In this document: positions 24,054 through 32,422 of the stretch, in pieces
How the letters are laid out: each line of letters starts with the position of its first letter
Position numbering within the stretch: position 1 is the first letter of the stretch
Origin: Pseudomonas maioricensis
GTDB taxonomy: Bacteria; Pseudomonadota; Gammaproteobacteria; Pseudomonadales; Pseudomonadaceae
DNA: 42,530 nucleotides
Direction: 5' to 3'
NCBI RefSeq assembly: GCF_022790535.1
Contig: NZ_LOHG01000031.1
Location: 1-42,530 of the forward strand
Made by a program: the position numbers and the translations under genes
Notes under the pieces: generated by a model
Seen by the model: the letters and a program-made list of their open reading frames with translations, nothing else
What the model was told of the DNA's origin: nothing
The model's database searches: none

Positions 24054-24866
24054 TTGGCCAAGATTCTCGTGGTTACATCCGGCAAGGGTGGTGTGGGCAA
24101 GACCACCACCAGCGCCGCCATCGGCACCGGTCTCGCATTGCGCGGCCACAAAACTGTCATCGTCGACTTCGACGTCGGCTTGCGTAACCTCGACCTGATC
24201 ATGGGCTGCGAGCGTCGCGTGGTGTATGACTTCGTCAACGTGGTAAACGGCGAAGCCAACCTGCAACAGGCCCTGATCAAAGACAAGAAGATCGAAGGCC
24301 TGTACGTTCTGGCTGCCAGCCAGACCCGTGACAAGGAAGCGCTGACCAAGGAAGGCGTGGAAAAAGTCCTGATGGAACTCAAGGAATCCTTCGAGTACAT
24401 CGTCTGCGACTCCCCGGCAGGTATCGAGACAGGTGCTCACCTGGCGATGTACTTCGCCGACGAAGCGATCGTCGTGACCAACCCCGAAGTATCGTCTGTA
24501 CGTGACTCCGACCGCATGCTGGGCCTGCTGGCCAGCAAATCGCGTCGCGCCGAGCGTAACGAAGAGCCAATCAAGGAACACCTGCTGCTGACCCGCTACA
24601 ATCCGGAGCGCGTCAGCAAAGGCGAGATGCTGGGCGTTGAAGACGTCAAGGAAATCCTCGCGGTGACACTACTGGGCGTGATCCCTGAGTCCCAGGCGGT
24701 ACTGAAAGCTTCCAACCAGGGCGTGCCAGTCATCCTTGATGAGCAGAGCGATGCCGGTCAGGCCTACAGCGATGCTGTTGATCGTCTGTTGGGCAAAGAT
24801 CGTGAGCACCGTTTCCTGGACGTACAGAAGAAAGGATTTTTCGAACGCCTGTTCGGGGGTAACTGA
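24054..24866 (+). CDS. minD: Septum site-determining ATPase MinD
   Basis: Membrane-associated ATPase of 270 residues that recruits MinC and oscillates under MinE. The deviant Walker A KGGVGKTTT lies at residues 11-19, and VDFDVGLRNLD and CDSPAGIETGA are the switch regions. The C-terminal amphipathic membrane-targeting helix (KKGFFERLFGG) is present. The start is TTG at 24054 after AGGGGTG, a non-ATG start that fits MAKILVVTSGKGG. Its stop overlaps the minE start by one base (TGATG). Confidence 0.97.
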   Translation: MAKILVVTSGKGGVGKTTTSAAIGTGLALRGHKTVIVDFDVGLRNLDLIMGCERRVVYDFVNVVNGEANLQQALIKDKKIEGLYVLAASQTRDKEALTKEGVEKVLMELKESFEYIVCDSPAGIETGAHLAMYFADEAIVVTNPEVSSVRDSDRMLGLLASKSRRAERNEEPIKEHLLLTRYNPERVSKGEMLGVEDVKEILAVTLLGVIPESQAVLKASNQGVPVILDEQSDAGQAYSDAVDRLLGKDREHRFLDVQKKGFFERLFGGN

Positions 24867-25120
24867 TGAACATTTTCGACTTCTTTCGCGCCAGCAAAAA
24901 AACCACCACCGCGTCGGTCGCGAAAGAGCGTCTACAGATCATCGTGGCGCATGAACGCGGCCAGCGTACAACTCCGGACTACTTGCCAGCCCTGCAAAAA
25001 GAGCTGGTTGAAGTGATCCGCAAGTACGTCAACATCGAGTCCAACGATGTGCAGGTTGCTCTGGAAAATCAGGGCAGCTGTTCGATTCTGGAACTCAACA
25101 TCACCCTGCCAGATCGCTAG
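24866..25120 (+). CDS. minE: Cell division topological specificity factor MinE
   Basis: 84-residue MinD activator. The N-terminal helix NIFDFFRASKK is the membrane-binding segment, ERLQIIVAHERGQR the anti-MinCD segment, and the C-terminal half the dimerisation domain. Start overlaps the minD stop by one base. Confidence 0.97.
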   Translation: MNIFDFFRASKKTTTASVAKERLQIIVAHERGQRTTPDYLPALQKELVEVIRKYVNIESNDVQVALENQGSCSILELNITLPDR

Positions 25121-25200
25121 ATCCGGCGGTTGCTTGCGGCGGCATTAGCACCATTCTTGCGAGTGGCGCTGATGCCGCCGTTGCGTTTAGAGGCCGTTAA

Positions 25201-25836
25201 ATGCCGTTGTCGAACATCCGCATCATTCATCAGGACGCTGCCGTTCTGGTGATTGATAAGCCAACCCTGCTGCTTTCCGTCCCCGGCCGTGCCGAGGACA
25301 ACAAGGACTGCCTGATTACCCGCCTGCAGGAAAACGGCTACCCCGAAGCCCGCATCGTCCATCGACTGGATTGGGAAACCTCCGGGATCATTCTGCTGGC
25401 CCGTGATCCGGACACGCATCGCGAGCTGTCCCGGCAGTTTCATGACCGGGAAACCGAAAAAGCCTACACCGCGCTGTGCTGGGGTGAACCGACGCTGGAC
25501 AGCGGCAGTATCGACCTGCCCTTGCGTTACGACCCTCCGACCAAGCCTCGGCATGTGGTGGATCACGAAGCAGGCAAGCATGCGCAGACCTTCTGGAAAG
25601 TACTGGAGCGTTGCGGCCATTACAGTCGTGTCGAGCTGACGCCGATTACCGGGCGCTCGCACCAGTTGCGAGTGCACATGCTGTCAATCGGGCATCCGTT
25701 GCTGGGGGATGGTTTGTATGCACATCCGGAAGCTTTGGCGGCGTATCCGCGCTTGTGCCTGCATGCGAGCATGTTGAGCTTTACCCATCCGCAGAGTGGC
25801 GAGCGGTTGCGGTTTGAGTGTCCTGCGCCGTTTTGA
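25201..25836 (+). CDS. rluA: RluA family pseudouridine synthase
   Basis: Enzyme of 211 residues converting uridine to pseudouridine in 23S rRNA and, for RluA itself, some tRNAs. The catalytic motif ARIVHRLDWETSGI holds the essential Asp. GRSHQLRVHM and GHPLLGDGLY are the other RluA-family motifs. There is no S4 domain, as for RluA, and the length matches RluA rather than RluC/D. GAGG precedes the ATG. The 80-base gap after minE holds an imperfect GGCGGCAT/ATGCCGCC pair but no obvious terminator, so it may be co-transcribed with min genes, as in P. aeruginosa. Confidence 0.92.
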   Translation: MPLSNIRIIHQDAAVLVIDKPTLLLSVPGRAEDNKDCLITRLQENGYPEARIVHRLDWETSGIILLARDPDTHRELSRQFHDRETEKAYTALCWGEPTLDSGSIDLPLRYDPPTKPRHVVDHEAGKHAQTFWKVLERCGHYSRVELTPITGRSHQLRVHMLSIGHPLLGDGLYAHPEALAAYPRLCLHASMLSFTHPQSGERLRFECPAPF

Positions 25837-25872
25837 TTACCTGAAGCGAGCTTCATATTTGCGGCGCCTGAA

Positions 25873-25938
25873 TCGCGAGCAAGCTCGGCTCCCACATGAG
25901 ATCGAATTCTCCCTGTGGGAGCCGAGCTTGGTCTGGGC
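25873..25938. repeat. REP-type inverted repeat
   Basis: AAGCTCGGCTCCCACA and TGTGGGAGCCGAGCTT are perfect inverted arms in the rluA to aminopeptidase gap. Confidence 0.8.
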
Positions 25939-26033
25939 CGCATCCGGACTATAAGGTCACACTGCCTTCAATGACTTGCCAACATCGCCCCGCCAATACG
26001 GTAAACTCCCGCCATTGCTGTCTGGAGTGACTT

Positions 26034-27323
26034 ATGCGCGAAGAGCTGAACAAGGGCCTGATTGATTTCCTCAAGGCCTCTCCTACCCCTTTCCATGCCA
26101 CCGCTACCCTCGTTCAACACCTTGAAGCCTCTGGCTTCCAGCGCCTGGACGAACGTGAAACATGGGCCACGGAAACCGGCGGCCGGTATTACGTTACCCG
26201 CAACGATTCATCGATTGTGGCATTCCGCCTGGGCCGTCAGTCGCCACTGACCGGCGGCATCCGCATGGTTGGCGCTCACACTGACAGCCCATGCCTGCGG
26301 GTCAAGCCGCAACCCGAGCTGCAACGCCAGGGTTTCTGGCAATTGGGCGTCGAAGTCTACGGCGGTGCCTTGCTCGCCCCGTGGTTCGACCGTGATCTGT
26401 CTCTGGCGGGTCGCGTCACCTTCCGTCGTGACGGCAAGGTCGAAAGCCAGCTCATCGACTTCAAGCTACCGATTGCCGTGATCCCCAACCTGGCGATCCA
26501 CCTCAATCGCACCGCCAACGAAGGCTGGACGATCAACCCGCAAACCGAGCTGCCGCCGATCCTCGCTCAAGTTGCCGGTGATGAACGCGCCGATTTCCGC
26601 GCCTTGCTCACCGATCAACTGGCACGCGAACACGGCCTGAACGCTGATGTGGTGCTTGATTACGAGCTGAGTTTCTACGACACACAAAGCGCTGCAGTGA
26701 TCGGGCTGAATGCCGACTTCATCGCGGGCGCGCGGCTGGATAATCTGCTGTCGTGCTATGCCGGTTTGCAAGCGCTGCTCAGCACCGACACTGATGAAAC
26801 CTGTCTGTTGGTTTGCACCGATCATGAAGAAGTCGGCTCGTCGTCGACCTGCGGTGCTGACGGCCCGATGCTGGAGCAGATCCTTCAGCGCCTGCTGCCG
26901 GATGGCGCGGACTATGTACGCACGATCCAGAAGTCTCTACTGGTCTCTGCCGACAACGCCCACGGCATTCACCCCAACTACGCCGAGAAACACGACGCCA
27001 ACCACGGCCCGAAACTCAATGCGGGCCCGGTGATCAAGGTCAACAGCAACCAGCGTTACGCGACCAATAGCGAAACCGCCGGGTTCTTCCGCCACCTGTG
27101 CATGGCTGAAGAAGTACCGGTGCAGAGCTTCGTGGTACGCAGCGACATGGCTTGCGGGTCAACCATCGGCCCGATTACCGCCAGCCATCTGGGCGTGCGC
27201 ACTGTGGACATCGGCCTGCCGACGTTCGCCATGCACTCGATCCGTGAACTGGCGGGTAGTCATGACCTGGCGCATCTGGTGAAAGTATTGACCGCGTTTT
27301 ATGCGAGTCATGAGTTGCCTTGA
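26034..27323 (+). CDS. apeB: M18 family aminopeptidase
   Basis: Cytoplasmic zinc aminopeptidase of 429 residues, removing N-terminal (often acidic) residues. Metal motifs are present: MVGAHTDSPCLRVKP (His/Asp), DNLLSCYAGL (bridging Asp), CTDHEEVGSSS (catalytic and metal Glu), SADNAHGIHPNY and a late His in PTFAMHSIREL. Length matches PepC/ApeB enzymes, and the location after minCDE-rluA matches P. aeruginosa apeB. Start ATG follows CTGGAGTG. Confidence 0.94.
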   Translation: MREELNKGLIDFLKASPTPFHATATLVQHLEASGFQRLDERETWATETGGRYYVTRNDSSIVAFRLGRQSPLTGGIRMVGAHTDSPCLRVKPQPELQRQGFWQLGVEVYGGALLAPWFDRDLSLAGRVTFRRDGKVESQLIDFKLPIAVIPNLAIHLNRTANEGWTINPQTELPPILAQVAGDERADFRALLTDQLAREHGLNADVVLDYELSFYDTQSAAVIGLNADFIAGARLDNLLSCYAGLQALLSTDTDETCLLVCTDHEEVGSSSTCGADGPMLEQILQRLLPDGADYVRTIQKSLLVSADNAHGIHPNYAEKHDANHGPKLNAGPVIKVNSNQRYATNSETAGFFRHLCMAEEVPVQSFVVRSDMACGSTIGPITASHLGVRTVDIGLPTFAMHSIRELAGSHDLAHLVKVLTAFYASHELP

Positions 27324-27407
27324 GGCAGCTCACCTCTGCTCTGTATCAACACCATGGCGTCCAAATCCACCTAGACTGAATCCATCAGCCTCTGGAGGTT
27401 GGACGTC

Positions 27408-27572
27408 ATGGACGCGTTTTTCTCGATTCTGCTACCGATTCTCGCTGGCATGCTGCTGTTGTGCATTGGCTACAACTACCAAGAGCGCAACAGCGGCGTA
27501 TTCATGATCTGGCTGGGGATGATCGGGATTCTGGGCACTGTCGTGTTCAAGATTCTGGAGAAGCTGACTTGA
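27408..27572 (+). CDS. Small hypothetical membrane protein (54 aa)
   Basis: Starts MDAFFSILLPILAGMLLLCI, has a polar loop YNYQERNSG, then a second helix GVFMIWLGMIGILGTVVF, and ends KILEKLT. GGAGG at 27394-27398 is 9 bases before the ATG, an excellent ribosome-binding site. Two membrane helices with a cytoplasmic or periplasmic loop are predicted. I do not recognise a family. It lies 84 bases after the aminopeptidase and may share its transcript. Confidence 0.75.
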   Translation: MDAFFSILLPILAGMLLLCIGYNYQERNSGVFMIWLGMIGILGTVVFKILEKLT

Positions 27573-27624
27573 GATGCCCCTCCTGAGGAAGTTTTCAATG
27601 AGTTATCGCAAAGTAGATACCTCC

Positions 27625-27717
27625 CTGTAGGAGCTCACGAGCAACGCGAGGCAGCGATAGCGTTCTGTCTGGCAAGCCGCCATCGCTGGCCTCGTAACCT
27701 CGGTGAGCTCCTACAGA
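27625..27717. repeat. REP-type inverted repeat
   Basis: GTAGGAGCTCACGAG and the inverted GGTGAGCTCCTAC flank a core CAACGCGAGGCAGCGATAGC / CGCCATCGCTGGCCTCG. The core resembles that at 37586-37676, marking a second subclass of REP in the window. Confidence 0.75.
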
Positions 27718-27734
27718 TCAGGTGGAGCCAGGTA

Positions 27735-27758
27735 GGTATTGGTTTGCTAACCAATACC
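27735..27758. terminator. Hairpin beyond the gntR stop
   Basis: GGTATTGGTT, loop TGCT, AACCAATACC: a perfect 10-bp stem 12 bases past the stop of the minus-strand regulator. There is no T run on either side, so termination is only possible, not certain. Confidence 0.5.
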
Positions 27759-27769
27759 CTGGCAATCCC

Positions 27770-28489
27770 TCAAATATCCCGCACCACCGCGCTCACGTGG
27801 ATCGCATCGTGCCGCCAATACTCCAGATCACAGTCGATCAAGCGGCCGGTCTGATCGAAGTTGACTCTCGCGATACGCAAGCCCGGGCTGCCCAGTGAAA
27901 CCTTGAGCGCCGCCGAGGCTTCGGCGTGCAGCGCAGTGGGGACCATTTCGAAACGCACCTGGCCGTAGCGCAAGTCATAGCGGCTGGCGTACAGCTCGGT
28001 CAGTGACTGATTGAGATCGCAATCAAGGATGCCCGGGAAATATTCCGGGTTCAGATAATGCTCTACATACAGCACCAGACGTTGATCAATGCGCCGCGCA
28101 CGGCAGATCTGAATCACGCTGGACAGCGCAGGCAACTGCAGCATTTCACAGATTTTTGCCGACGCTGGTTGCAAACGCGCGGAGATAACCTGAGTGTCAG
28201 CGACTCGCCCCTGAGCACTGACCATCGCGTGAAAGTGGCTACGGCGCATCAAGTCGTATGCCAAGCGTGGCGGTGAAATAAACCACCCGCGCCGTTCCTC
28301 TCTATAGATAAGCCCCAACGCTTCGAGCTGTACCAACGCCTCACGCAAGGTGATACGCGTGGTATCAAACACTTCGCTCAGTTTACGTTCTGCGGGTAAT
28401 TTGCTACCGGGCGGCAGCAGACCATGCTCGATCTGCTCCTGCAGGGCATTACAAATCGTCGTCACCGCACGGGGCACTTCTTCGCGCAT
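27770..28489 (-). CDS. GntR family (HutC/UTRA) transcriptional regulator
   Basis: Repressor-type regulator of 239 residues. ATG 28489 lies 7 bases after AAAGG; the longer frame adds 14 codons. The winged helix-turn-helix spans about residues 1-75 (GSKLPAERKLSEVFDTTRITLREALVQLEALGLIYREE is spread over its recognition region) and the UTRA ligand-binding domain fills the rest. It faces away from the ABC operon starting at 28851. A near-palindrome TGGACTAGACCA lies just upstream of its own ribosome-binding site, and related TGGTCTA/TAGACCA half-sites occur in the shared 361-base gap, suggesting auto-control and control of the operon. The ligand is unknown. Confidence 0.88.
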   Translation of the reverse strand: MREEVPRAVTTICNALQEQIEHGLLPPGSKLPAERKLSEVFDTTRITLREALVQLEALGLIYREERRGWFISPPRLAYDLMRRSHFHAMVSAQGRVADTQVISARLQPASAKICEMLQLPALSSVIQICRARRIDQRLVLYVEHYLNPEYFPGILDCDLNQSLTELYASRYDLRYGQVRFEMVPTALHAEASAALKVSLGSPGLRIARVNFDQTGRLIDCDLEYWRHDAIHVSAVVRDI

Positions 28490-28502
28490 CACATTACCTT
28501 TC

Positions 28503-28792
28503 TGGACTAGACCAGCGCCATAACGGGGCACGAGCCATTCTCATTGCACGTACCGGGGCGCAGAAACAGCCTACTTAGCGTAGATGACTGCTGCGTGACA
28601 AACCCCATCACAAACCATGCCAGCACTGTCCAAAAAACCTCTGAAGCCCTTCCATATCAAGGCTTTGGTCATGGTCTACGCTTATCTCGCAGCGCCTGAG
28701 CCAGCTGTAACAAGGGCAACCGCTACAGCTCGCCAACATAAAAATGTCATCGAAAAAGCTTAACTTGGCTCAGGTATTGCTGACCTAGACCA
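28503..28792. promoter_or_regulatory. Putative UTRA-regulator operators in the divergent intergenic region
   Basis: The 361-base gap between the regulator and the binding-protein gene holds three related sites: CTGGACTAGACCAG at 28503-28516 (near-palindrome), TGGTCTA at 28672-28678 and CTAGACCA at 28785-28792. The shared core TGGNCTAGACCA resembles the operator I recall for the UTRA repressor PhnF of mycobacteria. The last site lies 58 bases before the binding-protein start codon. Assignment to the adjacent regulator is inference. Confidence 0.5.
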
Positions 28793-28850
28793 ACCAACCC
28801 GCAACGATCACTTCTAAAAAGAACTTTCAGAAGTGCACAAGGAGCTTCGA

Positions 28851-29918
28851 ATGAAACACCTTTTGCTGGCATCACTCCTCGGTTCCGCTATCGCTCTCAG
28901 CACTTCAGTCATGGCTGCAGATGCTGACCTGAAAACCCTTGAAGCAGCCGCCAAGGTTGAAGGCGCAGTCAACAGTGTTGGCATGCCGGATGACTGGGCT
29001 AACTGGAAAGACACCTGGGCTGATCTGCAGACCAAATACGGCCTCAAGCACATGGACACAGACATGAGCTCGGCCCAGGAAATCGCCAAGTTCGAAGCGG
29101 AAAAAGACAACGCCAGCGCTGACATCGGCGACGTCGGCGCAGCCTTCGGCCCTATTGCTGCGGCCAAAGGCGTTACTCTGCCTTACAAGCCAAGCACCTG
29201 GGATCAAGTCCCGGACTGGGCGAAAGACAAAGACGGTCACTGGGCACTGGCCTATACCGGCACCATCGCCTTCGTGGTCAACAAGAAGTTGCTGCACGGT
29301 TCTGAAGTACCCACCAAGTGGGCTGACCTGAAGAACGGCAAATACAAAGTAACGGTGGGTGACGTGAGTACCGCCGCACAAGCTGCCAACGGTGTACTGG
29401 CCGCTGCGATTGCCATGAAAGGCGATGAAAGCAATATCGCGCCAGGCCTGGCCCTGTTCACTGAACTGGCCAAGCAGAAGCGTCTGGCCCTCAACAACCC
29501 GAACATCCAGAGCATGGAAAAAGGCGAAGTTGAAGTGGGCATCGTCTGGGACTTCAACGGCCTGAGCTACAAAGCCAAGATGACCAACCCGGATGACTAC
29601 GTGGTACTGATCCCGTCCGATGGTTCGGTGATTTCCGGCTACACCACCATCATCAACAAATACGCGAAGAACCCTAGCGCCGCCAAGCTGGCCCGCGAGT
29701 ACATCTTCAGCGATGCCGGTCAGATCAACCTGGCCAAAGGCAACGCACGTCCGATTCGTGCCGAGCACCTCACACTGCCAGCTGAAGTGCAGGCCAAGCT
29801 GTTGCCAAACGAGCAGTACAAAGGCGTAACGCCGATCAAGAACGCAGCAGCATGGGAGAAGACCTCCAAAGCACTGCCGCAAATGTGGAACGAGCAAGTC
29901 ATCGTCGAAATGCAGTAA
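28851..29918 (+). CDS. ABC transporter periplasmic substrate-binding protein (iron/phosphonate-type family)
   Basis: Exported protein of 355 residues, class of extracellular solute-binding proteins that includes ferric, polyamine and 2-aminoethylphosphonate binders. The start ATG 28851 follows AAGGAG; the signal peptide MKHLLLASLLGSAIALSTS ends at VMA-AD. The core contains the hinge-like WALAYTGTIAFVVNKKLL and GEVEVGIVWDFNG. The first residues lack iron-binding paired Tyr that I could confirm, so a ferric role is not supported. An attenuator-type hairpin follows the stop, allowing extra binding protein relative to the downstream genes. Counterpart of PA3250 in P. aeruginosa as I recall; substrate unknown. 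Confidence 0.85.
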   Translation: MKHLLLASLLGSAIALSTSVMAADADLKTLEAAAKVEGAVNSVGMPDDWANWKDTWADLQTKYGLKHMDTDMSSAQEIAKFEAEKDNASADIGDVGAAFGPIAAAKGVTLPYKPSTWDQVPDWAKDKDGHWALAYTGTIAFVVNKKLLHGSEVPTKWADLKNGKYKVTVGDVSTAAQAANGVLAAAIAMKGDESNIAPGLALFTELAKQKRLALNNPNIQSMEKGEVEVGIVWDFNGLSYKAKMTNPDDYVVLIPSDGSVISGYTTIINKYAKNPSAAKLAREYIFSDAGQINLAKGNARPIRAEHLTLPAEVQAKLLPNEQYKGVTPIKNAAAWEKTSKALPQMWNEQVIVEMQ

Positions 29919-29927
29919 TGCGCTACC

Positions 29928-29950
29928 GGCCTCATGGATGAGGCCTTTTT
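29928..29950 (+). terminator. Attenuator/terminator after the binding-protein gene
   Basis: GGCCTCAT, GG, ATGAGGCC and TTTTT form an 8-bp intrinsic terminator inside the operon. Partial read-through would set a high binding-protein to permease ratio. Confidence 0.85.
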
Positions 29951-29991
29951 ATCGCCCTCCCCGTATCGAATCCCGTCGGAGCGATTGGCTC

Positions 29992-30798
29992 ATGAAACAC
30001 AATGTCATCCTCATCGTACTCGACGGCCTCAATTACGAAGTGGCCCGACATGCGATGGGCCATCTGCAGGCTTACGCCAACGCAGATCGCGCCGTGCTCT
30101 ACAAGCTGGAGTGCGAACTGCCGGCACTCTCGCGCCCGCTATACGAATGCATCCTGACGGGCGTACCGCCGATTGAAAGCGGCATCGTCCATAACCAGGT
30201 TTCCCGGTTATCGAACCAGCGCAGCATGTTCCACTACGCTACCGACGCCGGGCTTACCACGGCTGCGGCTGCGTATCACTGGGTCAGCGAGTTGTATAAC
30301 CGCACGCCGTTCGATGCTGCACGTGATCGTCATACCGACGACCTCGAACTACCGATTCAACACGGCCACTTTTATTACGCAGACCATTATCCCGATTCGC
30401 ACCTGTTTGCCGACGCAGAAAGCCTGCGGGTCAGACACACGCCGAACCTGCTGTTGATTCACCCCATGAACATCGACGACGCCGGGCACAAGCACGGCCT
30501 CGACAGCCCGCAATACCGCAACAGCGCGCGTAGCGTTGACATCATCATCGCTGATTACCTGCAAGGCTGGCTCGACGCCGGTTATCAGGTATTGATCACT
30601 GCCGACCACGGCATGAACAACGACCGCTCCCACAATGGCCTGTTGCCCGAAGAGCGCGAGGTGCCGCTGTTCGTGCTCGGCAGTGCGTTCAATTTGAAAC
30701 CTGAGGCAACGCCCAGGCAAACCGAGCTGTGCGGCATTGTCTGCGAACTGCTCGGTGTGCCCCATGACAAACCGTTCTGCCGGGAGATTCTCAAGTGA
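29992..30798 (+). CDS. Alkaline-phosphatase-superfamily phosphodiesterase-like protein
   Basis: Protein of 268 residues without signal peptide, of the nucleotide pyrophosphatase / type I phosphodiesterase group. Candidate metal and nucleophile residues are visible: LIVLDGLN (Asp), LSRPLYECILTG with Ser or Thr as nucleophile, MNIDDAGHKHG (Asp and His), and ITADHGM with its Asp-His pair, then His in RSHNG. The ATG at 29992 is preceded by CGGAG; an in-frame ATG at 29938 is inside the terminator. The stop overlaps the permease start (GTGA), so it is part of the operon. It would act in the cytoplasm on a phosphorus-containing compound brought in by the transporter, such as a phosphodiester or phosphonate (inference). 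Confidence 0.8.
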   Translation: MKHNVILIVLDGLNYEVARHAMGHLQAYANADRAVLYKLECELPALSRPLYECILTGVPPIESGIVHNQVSRLSNQRSMFHYATDAGLTTAAAAYHWVSELYNRTPFDAARDRHTDDLELPIQHGHFYYADHYPDSHLFADAESLRVRHTPNLLLIHPMNIDDAGHKHGLDSPQYRNSARSVDIIIADYLQGWLDAGYQVLITADHGMNNDRSHNGLLPEEREVPLFVLGSAFNLKPEATPRQTELCGIVCELLGVPHDKPFCREILK

Positions 30799-31637
30799 GC
30801 ACCCAAAATCGCGGCAAATGGCTCGGGCTTCTCTGCCTGCTCCCTTTCGCCCTGTTCTTCTTCGTGTTCCAGATCGCGCCGCTGGGCTGGGTAGCGATCA
30901 ACAGCCTGCACTCCGAAGCAGGCTGGGGCGTCGAAAACTTCATCAAGGCCTTCGACTCGCGTTTCTACCGCCAGGCCATGCAGTTCAGCCTGGAGATCAG
31001 CTTCTGGTCCAGCCTGTTCGGCATCATCATTGCGGTGCTGGGCAGTTACTCGCTGCGCAACGTGGATTCGCGCCTGCGGGACTTCGTCAACTCCTTCGCC
31101 AACATGACCAGCAACTTCTCCGGCGTACCGCTGGCCTTTGCGTTCATCATTCTGCTGGGCTTCAACGGTGCAGTGACCTTGATGCTCAAGCAGGCGGGGA
31201 TCATCGAAGACTTCAACCTGTATTCGAAAACCGGACTGATCATTCTCTACACCTACTTCCAGATCCCGCTCGGCGTGCTGCTGCTTTACCCGGCCTTCGA
31301 CGCCCTGCGTCAGGACTGGCGCGACTCGGCGTCCTTGCTCGGCGCCAGCAGCTTTCAGTTCTGGCGTTACATCGGCTTGCCGGTACTGACTCCCGCTCTG
31401 CTCGGCACCTTTGTGATTCTTTTGGCCAACGCGTTGGGGGCCTACGCCACGGTCTATGCCCTGACCACGGGCAACTTCAACGTGCTGCCGATCCGTATTG
31501 CAGCCATGGTCGCGGGCGACATCAGTCTTGATCCAAACATGGCCAGCGCCCTGGCGATGATTCTGGTCGGTCTGATGACGCTGGTCACCGTCGTTCATCA
31601 GTGGTTGCTGAAGAGGAGCTACCATGTCTCGCGTTGA
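30795..31637 (+). CDS. ABC transporter permease (first of two)
   Basis: Inner-membrane permease of 280 residues with about six helices and the EAA-type loop around DALRQDWRDSASLLGASSFQFWRYIGLP, quoted only in part here (DSASLLGASS). The GTG start overlaps the phosphodiesterase stop by 4 bases, and the gene overlaps the second permease by 14 bases. It forms the channel with the following permease. Confidence 0.9.
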   Translation: MSTQNRGKWLGLLCLLPFALFFFVFQIAPLGWVAINSLHSEAGWGVENFIKAFDSRFYRQAMQFSLEISFWSSLFGIIIAVLGSYSLRNVDSRLRDFVNSFANMTSNFSGVPLAFAFIILLGFNGAVTLMLKQAGIIEDFNLYSKTGLIILYTYFQIPLGVLLLYPAFDALRQDWRDSASLLGASSFQFWRYIGLPVLTPALLGTFVILLANALGAYATVYALTTGNFNVLPIRIAAMVAGDISLDPNMASALAMILVGLMTLVTVVHQWLLKRSYHVSR

Positions 31638-32421
31638 AAGAGGCCCTGCCCGGTTTTATCACCGGACTATCGTTTACCTGCTGTTCTTCATCCTGCTGCT
31701 GCCGCTGCTCGGCACGCTGCTGTATTCGATATCTACCAGTTGGTCAGCAAGCATTTTGCCCAGCGGGCTGACGTTCAAGTGGTACGTCGCGCTGTGGAGC
31801 GACCCGCGTTTCCTCGCTGCGTTTGGTCAATCGCTGCTGGTCTGCGTGGGCGCGCTGATTCTTTCCGTGGTGCTGATCCTGCCGCTGCTGTTCGTGGTGC
31901 ATTACCACTTCCCGCGCCTGGATGCGCTGATGAACATCCTGATCCTGCTGCCCTTCGCAGTGCCGCCAGTCGCGTCATCGGTGGGTTTGCTGCAGCTGTA
32001 CGGTTCAGGACCGTTCGCAATGGTCGGCACGCCATGGATTCTGATCGGCTGCTACTTCACCGTCGCCCTGCCATTCATGTACCGGGCAATCAGTAACAAC
32101 CTGCAGGCGATCAACCTGACGGATCTGATGGACGCTGCGCAGTTGCTAGGGGCCAACACTTGCCAAGCGGCGTTTCTGGTAGTGCTGCCTAACCTGCGCA
32201 AAGGTCTGATGGTCGCTCTGCTGCTGTCGTTTTCCTTCCTGTTCGGCGAGTTCGTGTTTGCCAACCTGCTGGTCGGCACCCGCTATGAAACCTTGCAGGT
32301 GTACCTGAACAACATGCGTAACAGCAGCGGTCACTTCAACAGTGCGCTGGTGATTTCCTACTTCCTCTTCGTGTTGCTGCTGACCCTGGCCGCCAATCGC
32401 TTGAATAAGGACAAAGACTGA
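31624..32421 (+). CDS. ABC transporter permease (second of two)
   Basis: Inner-membrane permease of 265 residues with about six helices and an EAA-type loop (LMDAAQLLGANTCQAAFLV). It starts 14 bases inside the first permease gene with AGAGGAGC as ribosome-binding site, and stops 1 base before the ATPase start. Paired permeases plus the binding-protein family place the system with ferric, spermidine and phosphonate importers. Confidence 0.9.
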   Translation: MSRVERGPARFYHRTIVYLLFFILLLPLLGTLLYSISTSWSASILPSGLTFKWYVALWSDPRFLAAFGQSLLVCVGALILSVVLILPLLFVVHYHFPRLDALMNILILLPFAVPPVASSVGLLQLYGSGPFAMVGTPWILIGCYFTVALPFMYRAISNNLQAINLTDLMDAAQLLGANTCQAAFLVVLPNLRKGLMVALLLSFSFLFGEFVFANLLVGTRYETLQVYLNNMRNSSGHFNSALVISYFLFVLLLTLAANRLNKDKD

Positions 32422-32422
32422 T

